64,000 bases of DNA, taken from NCBI RefSeq assembly GCF_003173595.1, contig NZ_QGNZ01000004.1:124001-188000 (forward strand). The letters are read 5' to 3'. Below the pieces are notes generated by a model. That model made no database searches and was not told the DNA's origin. It saw nothing but the letters and a program-made list of their open reading frames with translations. This document shows, one piece after another, positions 36,036-44,882 of this stretch (position 1 is the first letter of the stretch; each line of letters starts with the position of its first letter). The DNA comes from Pedobacter yonginensis (lineage in GTDB: Bacteria; Bacteroidota; Bacteroidia; Sphingobacteriales; Sphingobacteriaceae). The translations under genes and the position numbers were made by a program.

Positions 36036-37268
36036 ATGAATTTAAGAAAAATATTTTTTGGAATTACTGCATGCTCCATTGTATTCTTTTCCTGCAAGAA
36101 AAATACAGAGCTTGTTGAGCCTGTAACTCCACCGGTAACGCCTGTAGTGCCGGTTGTTACAACACCAACACTAGCCACAGTTAAAACTTGGCTGGTAGAT
36201 AAAAATGCGACAGATGAAACAGCATCTCTGTTTTATAATCTGAAACAAAGTGCTAAAACCAATGTGCTTTTCGGGCATCAGGACGATACCAAAAGAGGTG
36301 TTACAAATGCAACTACACAGTGGGCCAATGAACAACAGTTTTCTGGAGTCTCTACAACGCAGAGCGATGTAAAAACCATTACCGGATCATATCCTGCTGT
36401 TTATGGACATGATTTTATCCACATGACAAACTTTGCAACAGGCAATTGGTTCGATTATGAAAAATCTATTGCCCGCACTTTAACTATCGAGGCCTACAAT
36501 CGTGGCGGAATAAATACTTACTGCTGGCACTACGCAAATCCGGTTTCAAAAGGTGGATTTTATTGGTCTGATTCTCCGGTTACGGCTGTTAATCAGGTTT
36601 TGCCGGGTGGAACAGCAAATGAAACGTTTAAAGCTTCGTTAAAAGTTGTAGCTGATTATGCCAAAACGCTAATAGGTGCAGATGGAAAATTAATTCCGGT
36701 TATCTTTCGTCCTTTTCATGAAATGGATGGCAACTGGTTTTGGTGGGGCAGTGGGCACTGTACAAGTGCAGAGTATATTGCCATGTACCAATACACGGTT
36801 AAATATCTTCGAGATGATTTGGGTGTAAGAAACTTTTTATTTGCATGGTCGCCAGATCGGAATTTCAATTCCCAAGCTCAATATCTAAATTATTATCCGG
36901 GTGATGACTATGTAGACTTAGTTGGAACGGATAATTACGAAGACATGAAGGCTAATGTTTCGCCAGATGTTGCTGCATCTAAGTTTAAAATGGTTTCTGA
37001 TTACGCGAAAGCGCATAATAAATTGGCTGCACTAACCGAAACCGGATTGCAAAACCTAACCAGAAGTGATTGGTTTACGCAACAATTACTTAAGTCTTTA
37101 AAGAATCAAAATCTCGAATTTGCATATGCTTTACTTTGGGCCAATACTAAAGATGCCTATTGGACACCCTATGCTGGCCACCCGGCTGCGAGCGATTTTA
37201 TGACTTTTAAAAATGATGGCTTTGTGCTTTTTGCAGATAAAATGCCCTCAGTGTATCAAATTAAATAA
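36036..37268 (+). CDS. GH26 endo-beta-mannanase, surface lipoprotein
   Basis: 410 residues from the ATG at 36036 (an in-frame ATG at 35991 overlaps the previous gene and lacks a signal). Lipoprotein signal MNLRKIFFGITACSIVFFSC followed by a Pro/Val/Thr linker. GH26 catalytic barrel: VLFGHQDDTKRG, INTYCWHYANPVSKGG, acid/base in IFRPFHEMDGNWFWWG (Glu229), nucleophile in LAALTETGLQNL (Glu335). Being anchored in the outer membrane it probably makes the first cuts in mannan. The other two GH26 genes of the locus encode periplasmic proteins. Confidence 0.92.
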   Translation: MNLRKIFFGITACSIVFFSCKKNTELVEPVTPPVTPVVPVVTTPTLATVKTWLVDKNATDETASLFYNLKQSAKTNVLFGHQDDTKRGVTNATTQWANEQQFSGVSTTQSDVKTITGSYPAVYGHDFIHMTNFATGNWFDYEKSIARTLTIEAYNRGGINTYCWHYANPVSKGGFYWSDSPVTAVNQVLPGGTANETFKASLKVVADYAKTLIGADGKLIPVIFRPFHEMDGNWFWWGSGHCTSAEYIAMYQYTVKYLRDDLGVRNFLFAWSPDRNFNSQAQYLNYYPGDDYVDLVGTDNYEDMKANVSPDVAASKFKMVSDYAKAHNKLAALTETGLQNLTRSDWFTQQLLKSLKNQNLEFAYALLWANTKDAYWTPYAGHPAASDFMTFKNDGFVLFADKMPSVYQIK

Positions 37269-37271
37269 TTT

Positions 37272-38246
37272 ATGAAAAGAGTTTTATTGCTTTCCATGTT
37301 CACTTTTATATTCAGCACCAGCTTTGCCCAGAATATTAATTGGGTTAATCGTAATGGCGCATTAAAAGTTGTTGGAGGAAAAATCTTGAACAGCAAAAAT
37401 GTTGACCCTCAGCTCCGTGGCGTGAGTTTATCATGGAGTATTTGGGGCGGAAAAAAATATTATAATCCAAATGTTGTAAACTGGCTTCAGTCAGATTTTA
37501 ACATCAGTTTACTGCGGGTTTCTATGGCGGTTCAACCAGATAGTGGTTATTTGCAAAATCCGGTTGAGCAAGAAAAACTGATTGCCAGAACCATTGATGT
37601 TGCAATTAAGCAGGGATTGTATGTACTTATCGATTGGCATGATCACCATGCAAATGAACATTTGGAGCAATCGAAAATATTTTTCGCCAAAATGGCTAAA
37701 AGATATGTTGGAAAACCAAATGTCATATATGAAATATTTAACGAACCCGAAAGGATAGAGTGGCAAACAGTAAAAGATTATGCTGTTGAGGTGATTAAGG
37801 AAATTAGAAAATACGATGCTGAAAATATAATTGTAGTAGGCAGTCCGCATTGGGATCAGGATATTGATATTGTTGCAAAAGATCCGATTAAAGGTTTCAA
37901 TAATATTGCATATTCTTTCCATTTTTATGCCTCAGAGCCAAGCCATCAAGAACTTTTAATGAAACGTGCCGATCAAGCAATTTCTGCTGGTTTACCCATT
38001 TTTGTAACTGAATGGGGCGTTGGAGAAGCCAACGGCGATGGGAAATTTGATGTTGAAAAAACTGACAAGTGGTTTGCTTGGATGGAAAAAAATAAATTGA
38101 GCTGGGCAAACTGGAACATTACCGATAAAAAAGAAACCACCGCAATATTACAGCCAGGAGCATCTTCAACAGGAAAATGGAAACTCAATATGCTTACACC
38201 TGCAGGTCTTTATATCAGAACTCAACTCAAAAAATTTAATAAATAA
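37272..38246 (+). CDS. GH5 endoglucanase/mannanase (subfamily 2-like)
   Basis: 324 residues, signal peptide ending SFAQ. Barrel with PQLRGVSLSWSIWGGKKYYN, VLIDWHDHHANEH, acid/base in NVIYEIFNEPERIEW (Glu158), NIAYSFHFYASEPSH and nucleophile in LPIFVTEWGVGEANGDG (Glu247). These motifs are those of bacterial GH5_2 cellulases, which often accept glucomannan. Supports a substrate containing glucose residues, in line with the GH3 gene. Starts 3 bases after the GH26 gene. Confidence 0.88.
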   Translation: MKRVLLLSMFTFIFSTSFAQNINWVNRNGALKVVGGKILNSKNVDPQLRGVSLSWSIWGGKKYYNPNVVNWLQSDFNISLLRVSMAVQPDSGYLQNPVEQEKLIARTIDVAIKQGLYVLIDWHDHHANEHLEQSKIFFAKMAKRYVGKPNVIYEIFNEPERIEWQTVKDYAVEVIKEIRKYDAENIIVVGSPHWDQDIDIVAKDPIKGFNNIAYSFHFYASEPSHQELLMKRADQAISAGLPIFVTEWGVGEANGDGKFDVEKTDKWFAWMEKNKLSWANWNITDKKETTAILQPGASSTGKWKLNMLTPAGLYIRTQLKKFNK

Positions 38247-38257
38247 TATCTCAGTTT

Positions 38258-39490
38258 ATGAAGTTTAGATTTCTTCTATTAATTGCTTTTTTTACAAGTT
38301 CGGTTGCTTTTAGCCAAGGAAATAATTATGTTCAGAATTATAACAAATTTGATGGTTTAGCATTAACGCCTCCTATGGGATGGAACAGCTGGAATAAATT
38401 TGCCTGTAATGTAGACGAAAAATTAATTAAAGAAACGGCTGATGCCATGGTAAGCTCAGGGATGAAACAGGCTGGCTATACTTACATTAATATTGATGAT
38501 TGTTGGCATGGAGATCGGGATAGTCTGGGTTTTATTCATCCAGACTCGAAAAGATTTCCCTCTGGCATGAAAGCCTTGGCCGATTATGTTCACAGCAAGG
38601 GATTAAAGCTGGGCTTATATTCTGATGCCGGTTCTCAAACTTGTGGAGGTAGACCAGGAAGCAGAGGTTATGAATTTCAAGATGCATTAACTTATGCAAG
38701 TTGGGGCATTGATTATTTAAAGTATGATTGGTGCAACACCGATGGGTTAAAAGCTGAAGGTGCTTATAAAACAATTACCGCCGCCTTGCGCAAAGCAGGC
38801 AGGCCGATGGTTTTAAGCATTTGCGAATGGGGAACAGATAAACCTTGGGTTTGGGGTCCATCGGTTGGGCATTTGTGGCGTACCAGCGGAGATATTTTTA
38901 ACTGTTTTGATTGCATTGAAGATCATGGAACGTGGAAATCGTGGGGTGTGATGCAGATTTTGGACAAGCAAGATGGCTTACGCCAATATGCTGGCCCGGG
39001 CCATTGGAACGATCCAGATATGTTAGAGATAGGAAATGGGAAGCTTACTGCAGGCGAAGACAGAGCACATTTTGCCATGTGGGCAATGCTTGCTGCGCCG
39101 TTAATTGCTGGTAACGATTTAAGAAACATGAATCAAGAAACGGTTGAAGTTTTAACAAATAAAGATATTATTGCAATTAATCAGGATGTACTGGGTGTTC
39201 AAGGCTTTCAGTATTCAAAATTAGATGGATTTGAAGTTTGGTTTAAACCTTTAAATCATGGTAATTGGGCGGTTTCGTTCTTAAATCGCGCTGGAGAAAC
39301 CAAAAAAATCGATTTTAACTGGCAGATAGAAAAAGTTAAGGATGAAGTTTTTAAAAAAGAACTGAATGCAAACTCTATTTTGTATAAAATTAAAAATGCC
39401 TGGACGAGAAAATCTGTTGGAACAACAAAAAACGGTTTAAAAACGGAAGTTCCATCTCATGATGTTTTAACTTTAATTTTGGAAAAGTAA
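38258..39490 (+). CDS. GH27 alpha-galactosidase
   Basis: 410 residues, signal peptide ending AFSQ. Typical GH27 start LALTPPMGWNSWNKFACNVD and DDCWHGDRDSLG; nucleophile in IDYLKYDWCNTDG (Asp157) and acid/base in HLWRTSGDIFNCFD (Asp212); C-terminal antiparallel beta domain. Removes alpha-1,6-galactose side groups from galacto(gluco)mannan so that the mannanases can act. Last gene of the first enzyme operon, 11 bases after the GH5 gene. Confidence 0.95.
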   Translation: MKFRFLLLIAFFTSSVAFSQGNNYVQNYNKFDGLALTPPMGWNSWNKFACNVDEKLIKETADAMVSSGMKQAGYTYINIDDCWHGDRDSLGFIHPDSKRFPSGMKALADYVHSKGLKLGLYSDAGSQTCGGRPGSRGYEFQDALTYASWGIDYLKYDWCNTDGLKAEGAYKTITAALRKAGRPMVLSICEWGTDKPWVWGPSVGHLWRTSGDIFNCFDCIEDHGTWKSWGVMQILDKQDGLRQYAGPGHWNDPDMLEIGNGKLTAGEDRAHFAMWAMLAAPLIAGNDLRNMNQETVEVLTNKDIIAINQDVLGVQGFQYSKLDGFEVWFKPLNHGNWAVSFLNRAGETKKIDFNWQIEKVKDEVFKKELNANSILYKIKNAWTRKSVGTTKNGLKTEVPSHDVLTLILEK

Positions 39491-39505
39491 GTTAACCTTG
39501 GCTTT

Positions 39506-39587
39506 TTCGGTCGGTGAGGCACCAACCGATAGATGAAAAAACTAAATAAATTTGTTAGGCTAATTGATTGATGTCTCACCTACCGAA
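39506..39587. repeat. Imperfect inverted repeat (MITE-like or terminator region)
   Basis: TTCGGTCGGTGAGGCA at 39506-39521 pairs with TGTCTCACCTACCGAA at 39572-39587 (14 of 16 bases), enclosing 50 bases; the left arm also makes its own hairpin with CACCAACCG up to 39529. Located between the convergent GH27 gene and the AraC gene. Confidence 0.5.
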
Positions 39588-39643
39588 ACTCTTAAACTCA
39601 GGGGGTATAAACTTTTATTTGATAATTAATCTTCTTCAAAAAA

Positions 39644-40519
39644 CTAAATAAATACCCTCGTTCCCGAAAAATTTTCTCTAAACTCTTTTGGTGTACAATG
39701 CTTCTTTTTCTTAAATAATCGATTAAAGTTTGAAATGTTGTTAAAACCGCAATTGTAAGAAATCTCTGCAACTGAATGTGTAGTTTCAATCAGCATTCGC
39801 GTAGCATGTCCTAAACGAATTTCGTTCAAACTATCAATAAAAGTGTTTCCCGTACGTTTTTTTATAAATCGGCTGAAGGAAACTTCAGTCATGCTTACCA
39901 GTTTCGATAAATCCTTTAAGGTGATTGGCTTATCGAAATTAGCATTCATAAACTCGAAAGCCTTGTCAATTCTTCTGCTATTATAATTTAACACCTGATC
40001 ATTATTAAAAGTCGCATCAGATAAAACCCGCATACTTTTCGAAGTTGATAAATCGTGAAGAATGCTCATCAGTTCCAAAACGGAATCAAATCCCTGCAAT
40101 TGGTTTATCGCCAAAATGCGATTGTAAACTTTTTCGATGGTTTCTCTGGGAAATAAAATCCCTCTAACCGAACGTTCGAACATTTTACGAATAAAACTGA
40201 GCTGGTTTCTGCGCAACATTTTATCATCAAAAAGATCTTTGTGCCACTGAATCGTAACTTCAGTTATCTCCTCGCTTTTGCAATTGTGCGTTGTCCAAAC
40301 ATGAGAAAGATTTGGGCCAACCAACACCAATTCCATATCTGTAATTTCTTCAATATTATCGCCAACAATTCGCTTTGCACCCGAAGCATTTAATATTAAA
40401 TTTAATTCGAATTCTTCGTGAAAATGAAGCGGGAAGTCAAAGTCTTTTTTTACTCTCGAAAAAATCGTAAAACAATCGTTTTGAGTGAGAGGCGTTATTT
40501 CTTTAATGATGTTATTCAT
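39644..40519 (-). CDS. AraC-family regulator of the mannan locus
   Basis: 291 residues from the ATG at 40519 (MNNIIKEITPLTQND); an upstream TTG frame would add 17 residues but is unlikely. N-terminal cupin sensing domain (DFPLHFHEEFELNLILNASG) and C-terminal double helix-turn-helix (DKPITLKDLSKLVSMTEVSF, THSVAEISYNCGFNNISNFN) ending RLFKKKKHCTPKEFRENF. Transcribed away from the GH26-transporter operon across a 216-base AT-rich gap. Likely senses a mannan-derived sugar and activates both operons through the shared 16-base motif; inference. Confidence 0.9.
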   Translation of the reverse strand: MNNIIKEITPLTQNDCFTIFSRVKKDFDFPLHFHEEFELNLILNASGAKRIVGDNIEEITDMELVLVGPNLSHVWTTHNCKSEEITEVTIQWHKDLFDDKMLRRNQLSFIRKMFERSVRGILFPRETIEKVYNRILAINQLQGFDSVLELMSILHDLSTSKSMRVLSDATFNNDQVLNYNSRRIDKAFEFMNANFDKPITLKDLSKLVSMTEVSFSRFIKKRTGNTFIDSLNEIRLGHATRMLIETTHSVAEISYNCGFNNISNFNRLFKKKKHCTPKEFRENFSGTRVFI

Positions 40520-40628
40520 AACTGATACGTTCGAAAAAAATATCTTTAAGATAAAAGAACATTGATGCAATGTAATAAAAATATATTTGTTTATTAATAT
40601 ATTAAGCCATAATTTATCATTAAATAAT

Positions 40629-40641
40629 GTATATTATATAC
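40629..40641. promoter_or_regulatory. Perfect 13-bp palindrome in the araC-GH26 gap
   Basis: GTATATTATATAC, perfect dyad, 7 bases before the shared motif at 40648. Could be a second regulator site; AT-rich composition makes chance possible. Confidence 0.25.
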
Positions 40642-40647
40642 TAATTG

Positions 40648-40663
40648 GTTAAAATAGTATTAT
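40648..40663 (+). promoter_or_regulatory. Shared mannan-operon motif, copy 2
   Basis: GTTAAAATAGTATTAT, 15 of 16 identical to 25660-25675. It lies 72 bases before the first GH26 start; copy 1 is 60 bases before susC. Candidate AraC operator. Confidence 0.45.
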
Positions 40664-40735
40664 TGTTTAAGTTAATTACATCAGTATTTTAGATAATTAT
40701 TATATGAGCCGAAACACTAGCCAAATTATATCAGA

Positions 40736-41857
40736 ATGATTAAAAAAATACTTCCATTTTTCTTTGTTTTTTGTTTAGGGCTTGTTAACGTTTTTGGACA
40801 GTTGATTGATAAAAAAGCAACCTTAAATACTAAGAATTTATATAGAAACTTAATCAAGTTGTCGGGTAAGGAAGTGCTATTCGGGCATCAAGATGATTTG
40901 GCTTATGGAATAGGCTGGAAATATCAAAATGGTCGGAGCGATATCAAAGATTTAACTGGAGAATATCCTGCGGTTTTTGGTTGGGATATTTCTGGTTTAG
41001 AAACCGATAAAAAGCAAAATATTGATGGTGTTCCATTCGAAAAAATGAAACAGTATATTAAAAAAGCTTATGATTTGGGCGCAATAAATACTATAAGCTG
41101 GCATATGGATAATCCTTACAATGGAAAAACTTCTTGGGATACCAGTTCAGTTGCGGTAAAATCTATCCTTCCTAATGGTTTAAAACATGTGCTGTATAAA
41201 AGCTGGCTAGATAAATTTTCAGTACTTGTTAAATCACTAAAAGGTAGTGATGGCAAAGCCATTCCGATTTTATTCAGACCCTTTCACGAAAACGGCGGAG
41301 GTTGGTTTTGGTGGGGAGCAAAATCCTGTACCCCTCAAGAATATAAAGCTTTATGGCAATTCACTATTGCGTATTTAAGAGATAAAAAACAAATACACAA
41401 TTTGATTTATGTTTTTAATCCCTGCGATTTTAAAACAGAAGAACAATATTTGGAACGCTACCCAGGCGATGGCTTTGTTGATGTTTTAAGTTTCGACTAC
41501 TATCAATATGGAGGAGTAGAAAAAGGTGAATCATTTGCGCTAAATGTTGCTCAAAACTTAGCCATTCAAAATAAAATAGCCAAAAGAAGCAAAAAATTAA
41601 GTGCACTTGCAGAAACTGGATTTGTCGAAATTCCTGATGCAAACTGGTGGACTAACGTTTTTGCAAAGGCAATTCTAGAGCATAAACCATCTTATGTTCT
41701 ATTTTGGCGCAATGCTGGTTATCGAGAAAAGGAAAAGGATAACCATTATTATGCTCCATTTCCCGGACAGGTTTCTGCTCCAAATTTTCTAGAATTTTTA
41801 AAAGGTAATAAAATGCTTCTTCAAAAGGGATTAAAAAAGTATTCGATTTATAATTAG
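40736..41857 (+). CDS. GH26 beta-mannanase (secreted)
   Basis: 373 residues, signal peptide ending NVFGQ. GH26 motifs: VLFGHQDDLAYGIGWKY, AINTISWHMDNPYNG, acid/base in LFRPFHENGGGWFWWG (Glu185), nucleophile in LSALAETGFVEIP (Glu293). No lipobox, so periplasmic. It closely resembles the next gene, and both are of the mannobiose-releasing type seen with GH130 and epimerase genes in Bacteroides fragilis-like loci. First gene of the second operon. Confidence 0.93.
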   Translation: MIKKILPFFFVFCLGLVNVFGQLIDKKATLNTKNLYRNLIKLSGKEVLFGHQDDLAYGIGWKYQNGRSDIKDLTGEYPAVFGWDISGLETDKKQNIDGVPFEKMKQYIKKAYDLGAINTISWHMDNPYNGKTSWDTSSVAVKSILPNGLKHVLYKSWLDKFSVLVKSLKGSDGKAIPILFRPFHENGGGWFWWGAKSCTPQEYKALWQFTIAYLRDKKQIHNLIYVFNPCDFKTEEQYLERYPGDGFVDVLSFDYYQYGGVEKGESFALNVAQNLAIQNKIAKRSKKLSALAETGFVEIPDANWWTNVFAKAILEHKPSYVLFWRNAGYREKEKDNHYYAPFPGQVSAPNFLEFLKGNKMLLQKGLKKYSIYN

Positions 41858-41863
41858 AAAAGC

Positions 41864-43009
41864 ATGAAAAAATATCTTCCCTTATTGCTTTTCTCATTTC
41901 TTGCCACGTTCGGGTTTTCTTATGGACAGAAATCTGTTGTAGAAAATAACACAATAGATCCTAAGGCCACTATAGAAACAAAAGCGCTGTTCTATAATTT
42001 AAAAAACTTGGCAGGAAAGGGAGTGCTTTTCGGTCAGCAAGATGCTTTAATGTATGGGGTTGGTTGGAAAGGCGAATATGATAAGAGCGATGTTAAGAGT
42101 ATAACAGGTTCACATCCAGCGCTGTTCGGATGGGATTTGGAATCCATTGCAAAAGACAATTCAGATCTTCAAAGTGCCGAAAAACTTAAAAGTTATTGTT
42201 TACAGGCTTATAAAATGGGTGGAATAAATACATTAAGCTGGCATGTTCAAAATTTTGTAACAGGAAAGAATTTTTACGATACCACAAAATGTGTTACTTC
42301 TATTCTGCCTGGTGGCGAAAAACACAAGCAATTTATTAAAGCATTAGATAAAGTTGCCTCGCTAATTAAATCTTTAAAAACCGATAAAGGAGTTTTTATT
42401 CCAATTATTTTTCGTCCTTTTCATGAAAATACTGGCAATTGGTTTTGGTGGGGGAAACCTTTTTGTACGGCTCAGGAATATAAGGCTTTGTGGCAATTTA
42501 CAGTTCAATATCTTCGAGATAAAAAGCAACTGCACAATCTAATTTACGCCTATTCTCCCGATCGAATTTCAGCGAATTTTGACCACTACATGGAGCGCTA
42601 CCCAGGAGATGATTTTGTAGACGTTTTAGGTTTTGACAACTATTACGAATTTAAAGATCTAAACGATGAACGATCAATTGATTTAGCCGTTAAATCAATC
42701 GGACAGATTTGTAATTATGCAATTTCTAAAAACAAGATTGTTGCGCTTACAGAAACGGGTCAGGAGAAACTTATTCAGCCACAATGGTTTACAACGGTTT
42801 TTAATAAAATCATGAACGATGCTGAAGCTTCAAAAATCTCTTATTTAATGGTTTGGCGCAATGCGCATACCGGTCATTTTTATGCGCCATATCCTGGCCA
42901 CTCGAGTGAAATCGATTTTAAAGAATTTTATAAAAACCCAAAAACACTTTTTCTTAAAAATATAGGGGATATGTACGACACTAGAAAATCAATAATATTA
43001 CCTAACTAG
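41864..43009 (+). CDS. GH26 beta-mannanase (secreted), tandem paralogue
   Basis: 381 residues, signal peptide ending FSYGQ. Same layout as the preceding gene: GVLFGQQDALMYGVGWKG, acid/base in IFRPFHENTGNWFWWG (Glu188), nucleophile in VALTETGQEKLIQ (Glu297). The GHQDD of the other two GH26 proteins is GQQDA here (His and Asp replaced) at a position near the substrate cleft, suggesting changed specificity. Separated from its neighbour by 6 bases; probably arose by tandem duplication. Confidence 0.92.
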   Translation: MKKYLPLLLFSFLATFGFSYGQKSVVENNTIDPKATIETKALFYNLKNLAGKGVLFGQQDALMYGVGWKGEYDKSDVKSITGSHPALFGWDLESIAKDNSDLQSAEKLKSYCLQAYKMGGINTLSWHVQNFVTGKNFYDTTKCVTSILPGGEKHKQFIKALDKVASLIKSLKTDKGVFIPIIFRPFHENTGNWFWWGKPFCTAQEYKALWQFTVQYLRDKKQLHNLIYAYSPDRISANFDHYMERYPGDDFVDVLGFDNYYEFKDLNDERSIDLAVKSIGQICNYAISKNKIVALTETGQEKLIQPQWFTTVFNKIMNDAEASKISYLMVWRNAHTGHFYAPYPGHSSEIDFKEFYKNPKTLFLKNIGDMYDTRKSIILPN

Positions 43010-43034
43010 ATAATTTACAGAATAATAACCAAAT

Positions 43035-44861
43035 ATGAAGTTACAATTAATAGACGTTTTAATCATCATCCTCTACCTTGCAACAATGATTTTCATTGGC
43101 TTTTGGTATCGAAAGAAAGCCAAGCAGAACAAGGAAAGTTATATGATGGGCGGAAAATCTCTGCCTTGGTATAAGTTGGGTTTGAGTGATGCATCAGACA
43201 TGTTCGATATAAGCGGAACCATGTGGATGGTTGCGCTATGCTTTGTGTATGGTTTAAAAAGTATTTGGATTCCATGGCTTTGGCCGGTTTTCAATCAGGT
43301 TTTTATGATGATGTTCCTAAGTAAATGGTTGCGTAGAAGTAATGCAAATACTGGTGCAGAATGGTTGCAAACCAGATTTGGAACCATTGGGAAAGGTGTA
43401 AAGGGCTCTCACGTTGTGGTAATCGCATTTGCATTAATTAGTTGCTTCGGATTTTTAGCCTACGGTTTTATTGGTTTGGGCAAATTCATGGAAATTTTTA
43501 TCCCATGGGATTATGTAAAAGCTTATGTGCCGTTTGATGTTCCTGCCAAATACGTTCCTCATTTCTATGGAATTGTATTTACATTATTTGCCATGTTTTA
43601 TTCCATTTTGGGCGGTATGCACAGCATTGTTCTTGGGGATATGATTAAATATGCCTTTATGACGATTGGCTGTGTTGCAATTGCAGTTATTGCCATGAAC
43701 CATCTTCACGGCCATACTTTAAATGTTCCCAAAGGTTGGGATGATCCGTTCTTCAGTTGGAAATTAGATTTGGATTGGAGCAAAATTGCTGCAGATGCCA
43801 ATAAAAAAATTGCTGATGATGGATTTAGTTTATTCGGGATCTTCTTTGGAATGATGTTATTGAAAGGTGTTTTTGCATCGCTTGCGGGCCCAGCACCAAA
43901 TTACGATATGCAAAAGGTTTTGAGTACCCGTAGCCCGAAGGATGCAAGTAAAATGACAGGTTTTGTAAGTATCATTTTATTGCCGATTCGTTATTCTATG
44001 GTGATTGGTTTAACCGTTTTGGCGCTATTATATTACAACCAAATTTATTTGAAGGGACCAGATGGCGTTACCGATTTTGAACGGATTTTACCTGCTACCA
44101 TAAATAATTTTCTCCCCGTTGGGATTTTGGGGGTCGTGCTTACAGGTTTGTTGGGGGCATTTATGGGTACTTTTAGCGGTACGCTTAATGCAGCTCAGGC
44201 TTACATTGTAAACGATATTTATTTAAAATATATCAATCCGAAAGCAAGCACAAAAAAGGTAATCAACATGAATTATATTGTTGGTATTGTAGTGGTTGCA
44301 ATAGGTGTGATTCTAGGTTTTTTCGCCAATAATGTAAACGATATTCTGCAATGGATTGTTGGGGGCTTATACGGAGGTTACGTAGCGGCCAACTGCTTAA
44401 AATGGTATTGGTGGCGCTTTAATGCAAACGGATTTTTTTGGGGTATGGCCGTTGGTATTGGTGCCGCATTGGCAATGCCTTACGTAACGCATGGTTTACC
44501 GCTTTATTGGTGGCCACTGTTATTTGCGCTTTCTATGATCGGTTGTATTGTAGGTACGTATGCAGCACCGCCAACTGAAGAGGCTACACTGAAAACTTTT
44601 TACAAAACAGTTAGGCCGTGGGGTTTTTGGAAACCAATTCACGCTTTGGTTGTAGCCGATGATCCAACTTTCCAAGCCAATAAAGGATTTAAGCTCGATA
44701 TGTTCAACGTATTGCTGGGAATAATTGCTCAGCTCTGCCTAACCATTTTACCGATGTATTTCATCTTGAGCATGCACACACCTCTTTTTATAACGATTGC
44801 CATTTTAGCGGTAATTGTATTCATCCTGAAAAGAACTTGGTGGAATAAATTAGAAGATTAA
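43035..44861 (+). CDS. Sodium:solute symporter (SSS), probable mannobiose transporter
   Basis: 608 residues with about 14 membrane segments. Begins in the membrane (LIDVLIIILYLATMIFIGFW), then SLPWYKLGLSDASDMFDISG, LGGMHSIVLGDMIKYAFMTI and GAFMGTFSGTLNAAQAYIVN, all SSS family features. In Bacteroides fragilis-type mannan operons a transporter moves mannobiose across the inner membrane next to the epimerase and phosphorylase, as here. Sodium dependence is expected from the family. Confidence 0.88.
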   Translation: MKLQLIDVLIIILYLATMIFIGFWYRKKAKQNKESYMMGGKSLPWYKLGLSDASDMFDISGTMWMVALCFVYGLKSIWIPWLWPVFNQVFMMMFLSKWLRRSNANTGAEWLQTRFGTIGKGVKGSHVVVIAFALISCFGFLAYGFIGLGKFMEIFIPWDYVKAYVPFDVPAKYVPHFYGIVFTLFAMFYSILGGMHSIVLGDMIKYAFMTIGCVAIAVIAMNHLHGHTLNVPKGWDDPFFSWKLDLDWSKIAADANKKIADDGFSLFGIFFGMMLLKGVFASLAGPAPNYDMQKVLSTRSPKDASKMTGFVSIILLPIRYSMVIGLTVLALLYYNQIYLKGPDGVTDFERILPATINNFLPVGILGVVLTGLLGAFMGTFSGTLNAAQAYIVNDIYLKYINPKASTKKVINMNYIVGIVVVAIGVILGFFANNVNDILQWIVGGLYGGYVAANCLKWYWWRFNANGFFWGMAVGIGAALAMPYVTHGLPLYWWPLLFALSMIGCIVGTYAAPPTEEATLKTFYKTVRPWGFWKPIHALVVADDPTFQANKGFKLDMFNVLLGIIAQLCLTILPMYFILSMHTPLFITIAILAVIVFILKRTWWNKLED

Positions 44862-44882
44862 AAAAGATAATAAAATATTTTT

